Source of the DNA: Euperipatoides rowelli | Lineage: Eukaryota > Onychophora > Udeonychophora > Euonychophora > Peripatopsidae | Reading direction: 5' to 3' (one strand) | DNA length: 12,656 bases | Assembly (NCBI GenBank): GCA_003024985.2 | Contig: PXIH01S0000152.1 | Shown here: piece after piece, positions 7,080 to 12,656 of the stretch | Layout of the letters: every line of letters begins with the position of its first letter | Position numbering within the stretch: position 1 is the first letter of the stretch | Notes under the pieces: generated by a model | Told to the model about the DNA's origin: nothing | What the model saw: only the letters and a program-made list of their open reading frames with translations | Database searches by the model: none | Made by a program: the position numbers and the translations under genes

Positions 7080-8540
7080 AAAAACACCCAAAAAAATGTT
7101 CTGAGCATCTAGGGGACCCTAACACTTGCCCAATACTCATTTTGAAATTTGGAATTTCCTAAGTGTATGTAGGTTTTTTTTTTCCATTTGGTTATTAATT
7201 TTTTGATAATTTTATCATTGATTTTTAGAATTCCAGGAAATCAACATATATTGTATATCAAACACATTTTTTTCCCATTAAAAAAACCATTTGAACGCTA
7301 GTGGTTACTAAGAGGATTCAGTGTAATAATAATTACTGTACAGTCTTGATGATTATTCAAAAACATTTGAGACATTGTTATGCAGATTAATTAAAGTTAA
7401 GAGAAGTCTCATTTTCACTGCATATTCATTCAGATTTAAAAAAAAAAAAAAATTATTAAAACAATTAAAAAAAAGTTGAGATAAGTTTCAGAGGAATGAT
7501 AAAAATAATGTCAAATTCAGGAGTGAAATGATAAAAAAAAGGATTCATTCAGAGCGGAAAGTTAATGATAGTATAACATATTATAAAATGTAAACATAAT
7601 AAACAGCTCAGAACTTAAGGAAATAGATTATGAATCAACTATCTGTGATATTTTCTATGTTAGATTTATTTCCATTAGATTTAAGCTGGAGCCTATACAT
7701 CATAAGTATTTATTAATAAAGTTCAAACACACATAGAACAAAAATAATAATATACAAATATTCAATAATTCAAAAATTTTACAACACTAAATAACAATCA
7801 TCATCTGTTTGAAAATCAACTCAATGTTACAGATATAATAACAAATAAAAAAAAACCCATTTAATTTTTTTGTCATATTTCACAACAAAATTTTCTATTT
7901 CAGAATCCATTAAAGTTGTTGTAAACTTTAGGGGGTCATCCCTTGAAAATTTGGATAACAATATTAAAATGTAATTCTTTATTAAATTATGAATTTTATG
8001 TAGCATTTTATCATACCATATAATAATTGTTTATATTTTCTAAGATTTATTCTGTTTTTGGGCATTTACAGTTGAGTAACAAATGCTCAATAGCCTATAC
8101 AGTAACAGTTGATTTTACAACTTAAGTCTTTGAGATTAAAGTAGAGAGAGAATACATCAAGAAGAATTTCATCTAAATAAGAGTTTAGTATGAACATAGT
8201 TTTATATCATAACCATTACAATAAAAAAAATTGAAAAAGTTTATAGACAAACTACATAATTCCCTTTCTTTTTAGGAGAGTAGGGTTTATAACAATCTCT
8301 ATCCAATTACTGTATATATTTTTCTGTGCCTATTTTTTGCACTTTTACTGAAAATTTTAACGGGGGTGACAAAATTTGACATGTACATTTTTTTATAGTA
8401 AATGTTTAAGGATACCTAAAAATGTATGTGCCTCTGGGTTATGGCCTGACTAATTATTTTCTTAAACCTTTAAGTGTTCTATAAATGATTACAATCTAGT
8501 TTATGTTAAAAAGTGCTATGCTTTTGTGCTCTCCATTCCA
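7080..8540. other. Long AT-rich stretch without a recognised gene
   Basis: Many A and T runs, no long frame, and no transposon motif in either strand that I can recognise. CTATTTCAG at 7895-7903 and CCATTCCAG ending at 8541 would serve as 3' splice sites, but a phase-0 exon after either stops within seven codons. Single copies of the TACAGTA/TACTGTA word occur at about 7335, 8098 and 8311. Confidence 0.5.
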
Positions 8541-8541
8541 G

Positions 8542-9100
8542 GAAGAAACTTGAAATGAATAGCAATAAATACACAAACAAATGGCTAAGGAAAAACTAAA
8601 GAGGATTCAGAAAAATGTGCAGATCAGTTACAAAAAGAGATGATGACAAAAGAAAGAAAACTTGCCACTGCAAACAAAATAACAATTGTAAAAAATTGTC
8701 AAATGTTTTGAGACAAAAGAGATCCAGATCAATTGGATAAAAACTAAAGAGAATGTAGATAGTTCTACTTGCATGGGTTTTTGTAGGAATATTCAATATA
8801 TAGGGAAAACTCCAAGTAGGTGGAAAACTACTTTACCCAGGATTCATAGGAAGGAATTGGCCATTGTAAGAAAATTAGTTCTAGAAATGAAAGCATCAAA
8901 AGAAAAAAAAAAGGAAGAAATTTTGTTTACGGGAAGCAAGGATTAAGAAAAAAGCATTTGCCATAAGAAGCAAAGGAATTAGTACAAGAGTATTGTTGGA
9001 GTAATAGAAAGATCTAGCATGCACCTGGAAGCAGACATACCTCTTAAAAATCCTTATAATGGTAACCTGAACATGTTCCTAAATGATATCTGCAACGATG
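8542..9100 (+). other. Purine-rich stretch with weak, broken coding character
   Basis: This patch lacks the T runs of its flanks and is strongly A/G-rich on the plus strand. Frame fragments include an 84-codon stop-free run at 8692-8943 (stop at 8944-8946; first ATG 8773) containing GKTPSRWKTTLPRIHRKELA, a short ATG frame at 8581, and an overlapping frame with ADQLQKEMMTKERKLA, a coiled-coil-like composition. Near 9000-9100 another frame reads HLEADIPLKNPYNGNLN. None matches a family I know, and they do not form one frame. It could be a decayed processed pseudogene or transposon fragment, or just purine-rich DNA. Confidence 0.2.
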
Positions 9101-9109
9101 GTTAACAAT

Positions 9110-9690
9110 TATTGCAACTTTTAAATTACATCATGCATTAATGTTAGAAAGTAGGCTACACATTTTTCAATTTGTATCCTCTTTGTTTTTTCACTATATG
9201 ACATGCTTCATATGCGTGTATATGCATATATCATGAAAATGTAAAATTCCTAGTGAATACTCTCTCTCTCAGGTATTTACTTCAAGTTCAAAGACATTTA
9301 AATGAAATGAAGAGAACATTGCCCACATATTTTTGAGTCAATAAAAAATGTTCATCGTGAACCATCAATAAAGTTAAAAGGTTTGAGTTAATGAGTTTGG
9401 ATGTTTAAGAAAAGTAATATGTTTTTTTTCTTCCATTGGTATTATTTATGTTCAATGGTCTTTTTTTCTGTTGTTAAATTCTTTTGTTAACTCATTATTT
9501 CAGTGTATTTAATAGCTTATTTAAAAATTTAATTTTTGTGTTTGTAGCCTGTTCATAATAGACTATTGAATAAATCATGTTCCTCATAAAAATATTGTTA
9601 TATACTTTGATTATCTCCTATGCTTAAGCTTAATAACAAAAATGATATGCACAAAGAGATAAGGGAGAGATCACCAGAAGCAATCAGTGT
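9110..9690. other. AT-rich stretch, nothing recognised
   Basis: I see no gene here. A short CT repeat near 9260-9270 and a palindromic ATATGCATAT near 9222-9231 are the only visible structures. Confidence 0.5.
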
Positions 9691-9699
9691 TACTTCAGT

Positions 9700-10064
9700 T
9701 CATGAAAGTTTTGGAATCGAAACTTCTATCTAGATTTTGATTGTCTACGCCCAGTGTTGACATATGATATGGTTTTGAAACTTGGTCAACAGTAAAGGGA
9801 GATAATAGAAAAATGATGATTTTTGAAAGAAAGATTTTTTACGAGATATATGGACTTGTATATAATGTAGAGGCTGACCGATGTGATAAGACATAATTAA
9901 GAACTCAAGCTTCAGTTTAAAAGTTCAAATGTTCTTATATACGGTGTAGAAGATTAGAATGGTTTGGGCATATGTGGAAACCTGACGGTAAATCGTTGAA
10001 GAATGTTGTGGAGAAGAAAATAGTTAGGACTAGACCACTTGGGAGACCCATAGTAGATAATAAA
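9700..10064 (+). pseudogene. 3'-terminal relic of a LINE reverse transcriptase
   Basis: This is the very end of a non-LTR retrotransposon polyprotein, which copies its RNA into genomic DNA. PVLTYD (from about 9751), then after a one-base frame change FETWSTVKGDNRKMMIFERK (from 9774), then IFYEIYGLVYN, give the familiar 'RPVLTYGSETW....... ...FERKILR.IYGP' block downstream of the catalytic domain. Further on, YIRCRRLEWFGHMWKPDGKS (from 9936) with KNVVEKKIVRTRPLGRP matches the usual C-terminal 'I.SRRLRW.GH..R......K.V.......GRRP.GRP' motif. Stops at 9894 and about 9921 plus the frameshift show it is dead. The catalytic YADD region and the endonuclease lie further upstream in an intact LINE and are missing, as expected from 5' truncation. 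The clade (RTE- or Jockey-like) cannot be settled. Recognisable coding stops at the 10064/10065 boundary, where the repeat field begins. Confidence 0.78.
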
Positions 10065-11015
10065 CAGTGTTTCGAAACCAATCCGGGTCTTTTAAAGATG
10101 GCAGCCAAATTTTTGCCATAGAAAATCCAAGATGGCTGACTTCCTGTTTGAGTTTTTTTCTAGGTTTAGGCTGTTTTTATGCCCAAATATGGGCATATGA
10201 CATCACATGATGCATGATGGGACATCACTCTCATTTCATTCCCATTCTCGTTATCGTTTTATGCCCAAATATGGGCATATGATGTCATGATGTCATATTA
10301 TGATGCATGATAAGACATCTCACTCTCGTTCCCATTCTCATTCTCACTCTTGTTCTCATTTTATGCCCATGTATGGGCCATATTATGACATCATATTATG
10401 ATGCATGATGGGATATCTCACTCTCTTTCCCGTTCTTGTTCCTGTTCTCGTTCTCACTCTCGTTTATGTCAAATATGGGTATATGACATCACATATTGAT
10501 TCATGATGGAATGGATTATGATGCATGATGGGTAGATGACCCATCTATCCCGTCATGCAACTTTGAATTTTCGAAGTTACATACGGGTTTTTTCCAAGAC
10601 GGATGCCAACCTGTGCTGTTTTTTGTAGGTTTAGGCTGTTTTATGCCCATATATGGGCATATGACATCACATTAATGCATATGGGTCATCTCACTCTTAT
10701 TCCCATTTTCACTCTTGTTCCTGTTCTCACTCTCATTCTCATTTTATGTCCAAATATGGGTATTTGATATCACAGATTGATGCTTGATGGGATGGTGCAT
10801 GATGGGATAGATGCCCCACCTACTTTAAATTTTCGAAGTTACATCCAGGTCTTTTCAAGATGGCAACCAAAGTTCTATTTTTTTCGGATATTAAAGCTTT
10901 TAAAGCTCTATTCGGAATATTATCTGGAATATTAGGATGCATGATGAGACATCTCATTCTCGTTCTCACTCTCATTCCCTTTCTCAACTCATCATTCTCG
11001 TTCTCACTCTCGTTC
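10065..11015. repeat. Complex tandem repeat field: palindromic core plus CTC-rich tail, about 80-105 bases per unit
   Basis: Units begin at about 10178, 10261, 10362, 10466, 10642 and 10745. A full unit has a core ATGCCCAAATATGGGCAT or variant (an exact palindrome, ATGCCCATATATGGGCAT, in the 10642 unit), then TATGACATCA-type sequence, then GATGCATGATGGGACATCTC, then a variable run of CACTCTCGTTC / CATTCTC hexamer-like pieces. A larger period is also visible. TAGGTTTAGGCTGTTTTATG recurs at 10161 (with one extra T) and 10626. A GGGTCTTTT..AAGATGGCAGCC-like lead recurs at about 10085, 10584 and 10847. The last CTC-rich block ends near 11015. Units differ by many substitutions and length changes, so this is not a young satellite. 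The first bases, CAGTGTTTCGAAACC (10065-10079), look like a hAT-style terminus. No coding function is seen, and the small open frames inside (such as those near 10820-11090) follow the repeats. Confidence 0.8.
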
Positions 11016-11365
11016 GACTTAGAATATTTTTTATTAATCAGAAAATTTTCGATTTTTACCGCAGTGCCATACCCACCCATGACATCATAAGGTCTTAATA
11101 TTTGGTATGATAATAGTAGATGTGTATGACATCATATCTATCAATTTGCAACCTGATACATCATTATTAACATGCACAGATTGATACCCAAAATACTTAA
11201 GTTTTATTCGATTTTAAGATTTTCCGATTTTTACTGCAGTGCCACATCCACCCATGATGTCAGTGCCTCAATATTTCGTCGGATACTAGATGTGTATGAT
11301 GTCACACCTATCAGTTTTCAACTGGATACGCCATCATTAAGATATGCAAATGATATGTAAATTAC
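11016..11365 (+). repeat. Two diverged copies of a ~175-base tandem unit
   Basis: Copy 1 (about 11016-11190) and copy 2 (about 11191-11365) share GATTTTTACCGCAGTGCCA / GATTTTTACTGCAGTGCCA (at 11051 and 11226), CCACCCATGACATCA / CCACCCATGATGTCA, and TAGATGTGTATGACATCA / TAGATGTGTATGATGTCA. They also share CTATCA.TTT.CAAC.. followed by a CATCATTAA block. The offset is 175 bases. ATTACTTAACTTTTCAG at 11359 looks like the start of a third, truncated copy. The open frame at 11172-11360 lies within the repeat and is not a credible gene. Confidence 0.8.
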
Positions 11366-11433
11366 TTAACTTTTCAGCCTATACCGTATATATATTTTTT
11401 TAAAAGAAAAATTCAACAAAATGGCGATATTCA

Positions 11434-11594
11434 CCCTAAACCTCATAACATTAAAATGAGAAGCCCATCTGAGATATGTTCTCAAACATCAACTTGTCTA
11501 TCTCTCTCACACTCTTTCTCTCTCTCTACTTACTCTCACCATGTTCTTTTGAACATAATCTCAGATGGTACTTAACATTCTAATGGTGTTTATG
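11434..11594. repeat. Large imperfect foldback with a CT-microsatellite loop
   Basis: The left arm (about 11434-11484) contains CATAACATTAAAATGAGAAG followed by CCATCTGAGATATGTTC. The right arm (about 11551-11594), read in reverse complement, contains ACACCATTAGAATGTTAAGT followed by ACCATCTGAGATTATGTTC. CATCTGAGAT is shared exactly, with similar flanks on both sides. The loop holds a (CT)n-like tract (about 11497-11527) and ends with a small perfect hairpin, ATGTTC-TTTT-GAACAT (11541-11556). This is the shape of a foldback or MITE-type element. No target duplication was found. Confidence 0.7.
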
Positions 11595-11599
11595 ATCGA

Positions 11600-12360
11600 T
11601 CTAAGGGGACTTACTCACTTATTAATGCTAACTTTTCGATTTATATTTATGTAATGTAGATTTTGTAAAATTTACAATCAGGGAATGAACACCTTTTTAT
11701 TAAAATAAATATTAAAAACAATATCCTAACAAAAATGTGAGACCACATCCTTTGGGGCTAGGCCTCTATATTTGATTATTTGGTTGGTNATTAGCATTTT
11801 GACTATTCAGGTATAGAAATTACTAGTGAAATTGTGAATTGTATAGCATTTCACTATTTGACTAGTGGCCAGCAGAATCCCTGGGCTCGATCAACTTGAG
11901 ATTTGTATTGTCCTAGAATTCTAGAATACATATACCAAAGAACAAGGTCCTAAGTTTGCTTATCAGAGTATTAGGGGGCCACAAATATACTTGTATACTG
12001 TCTATATACTGTATATATGATGTAGGCTATTGTTATTTTTTTCAAAATACATTTTGAGATGTTGCATTATATTTTTTAATTTACAGGTAACCCTACCCAT
12101 ATATACAGTATATTTCAAAATACATAAAAAGAGTGCTTTCCTTTCAACCCCTGTTACTAATTTTTAAGACAATGCCTGTAGGCTACACTAACAATAATTT
12201 TCTTCAAACTTGAAACTTCAATAGAATCCAGGATTAAGGATGAATATAACTAGAAGTGAGCACTATAATGATGTGTTGAACCTAAAATCAATAGTCTAAA
12301 AGCTGAATATTATTATATTTTAAGAATAACCTCTATTATCTAGAATATTAGTTTCTGAAA
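11600..12360. other. AT-rich stretch without a recognised gene
   Basis: No coding signal. It contains one ambiguous base (N) at 11789, a TATACTG/TATATACTGTATATA cluster at about 11995-12017, another ATATATACAGTATAT near 12100-12114, and TAGGCTA words at about 12022 and 12179. TTCAAAATACAT occurs twice (about 12041 and 12113). Confidence 0.5.
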
Positions 12361-12361
12361 C

Positions 12362-12505
12362 CAGCTGGGAGTCTTTTCAAGATGATTGCGCAAAAGTAAC
12401 ATTGTGGCATGCATTGAACAACATGTGAAAATCTTAGACATTTTTTCCTGTTTTATGTTCATCATGGTCTTTTCCAAGATGACTAATTAGGAGTGACATC
12501 ATACA
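12362..12505 (+). repeat. Two diverged outlying copies of the repeat-field lead motif
   Basis: GGAGTCTTTTCAAGATGATTGCG begins near 12368, and ATGGTCTTTTCCAAGATGAC near 12464, followed by GTGACATCATACATTA. They resemble the lead GGTCTTTTCAAGATGGCAACC near 10847 and the TGACATCA blocks of the repeat field more than 1.5 kb upstream. They suggest the family's members are scattered, or that the field once reached this far. Confidence 0.5.
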
Positions 12506-12656
12506 TTAACCCTTTCCACTCCACTCAATTCAGAGAATTTGGATTCTATTAGTCCACAATAAAAACCAAAAATCAATTTTTTTTTTATTTTAAATTTTGA
12601 TTAGAAATATAGAAAAAATAATTTTAAAATGGTTTACATGAATACCGGTATCTAAT
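12506..12656. other. AT-rich end of window, nothing recognised
   Basis: No coding signal is visible up to the window edge. It includes T-runs and a terminal ACCGGT. Confidence 0.4.

Noticed and set aside
7895-7924. Alternative terminal exon after CTATTTCAG
   Set aside because: The acceptor is good, but it would need an intron of about 4.8 kb spanning the whole hAT element and gives only NPLKLL then stop. The nearby 3162 acceptor is simpler, though this is not excluded.
8596-8796. 66-codon minus-strand frame rich in Phe and Leu
   Set aside because: It is the complement of a purine-rich stretch, which makes hydrophobic codons by composition alone.
10178-11015. CRISPR array
   Set aside because: The repeats are degenerate, variable in length and lack uniform unique spacers, and the context is eukaryotic.
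10820-11360. Open frames on both strands within the repeat region
   Set aside because: They run through repeat units and follow their periodicity. The peptides match nothing and have no splice or start context.
11789-11789. Single ambiguous base N
   Set aside because: An assembly or base-call ambiguity without biological meaning.

Overview
This is nuclear DNA from an AT-rich animal genome, most likely an invertebrate. The evidence is one split gene with a consensus 3' splice site, a polypyrimidine tract and a 5' splice site. Around it lie long A/T-homopolymer-rich non-coding stretches and decayed animal-type transposons: a Mutator-domain transposase, a hAT element and the 3' end of a LINE. 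There are no prokaryotic operons, ribosome binding sites, tRNAs, rRNAs or CRISPR arrays that I can see. The species cannot be fixed from the sequence alone.

Layout. Positions 1-2302 look like intron or upstream sequence, broken by a dead Mutator-type transposase at about 515-1400. Positions 2303-3072 hold the only convincing host coding exon, which I read as the C-terminal part of a BIG/ARFGEF-family protein, closest in character to ARFGEF3 (BIG3). A 90-base intron probably follows, then a tiny terminal exon (3163-3195), with a poly(A) signal at 3399-3404. A complete hAT-type element with 8-bp target duplications fills 3594-4859 and keeps the last ~50 codons of a transposase on the minus strand. 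Positions 4860-9700 are mostly unexplained AT-rich DNA. They contain a few palindromes, a nested hairpin unit at 6986-7077 and a purine-rich stretch with weak coding character at 8542-9100.

A LINE reverse-transcriptase C-terminal relic lies at about 9700-10064. At 10065 it meets a complex repeat field (10065-11400). The first part is built from ~80-105-base units, each pairing a palindromic ATGCCC..GGGCAT core with a TGACATCA/GATGCATGATGGG block and a CTC-rich tail. The second part is a ~175-base unit present in two diverged copies. A large imperfect foldback with a CT-microsatellite loop follows (11434-11594). Two diverged outliers of the repeat field's opening motif occur near the right end (about 12367 and 12467).

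How the parts relate: only the ARFGEF-like gene is likely to be functional. The other recognisable coding matter is transposon debris inserted upstream or downstream of its last exons. The repeat field and the hairpin unit are the parts least explained by known families.
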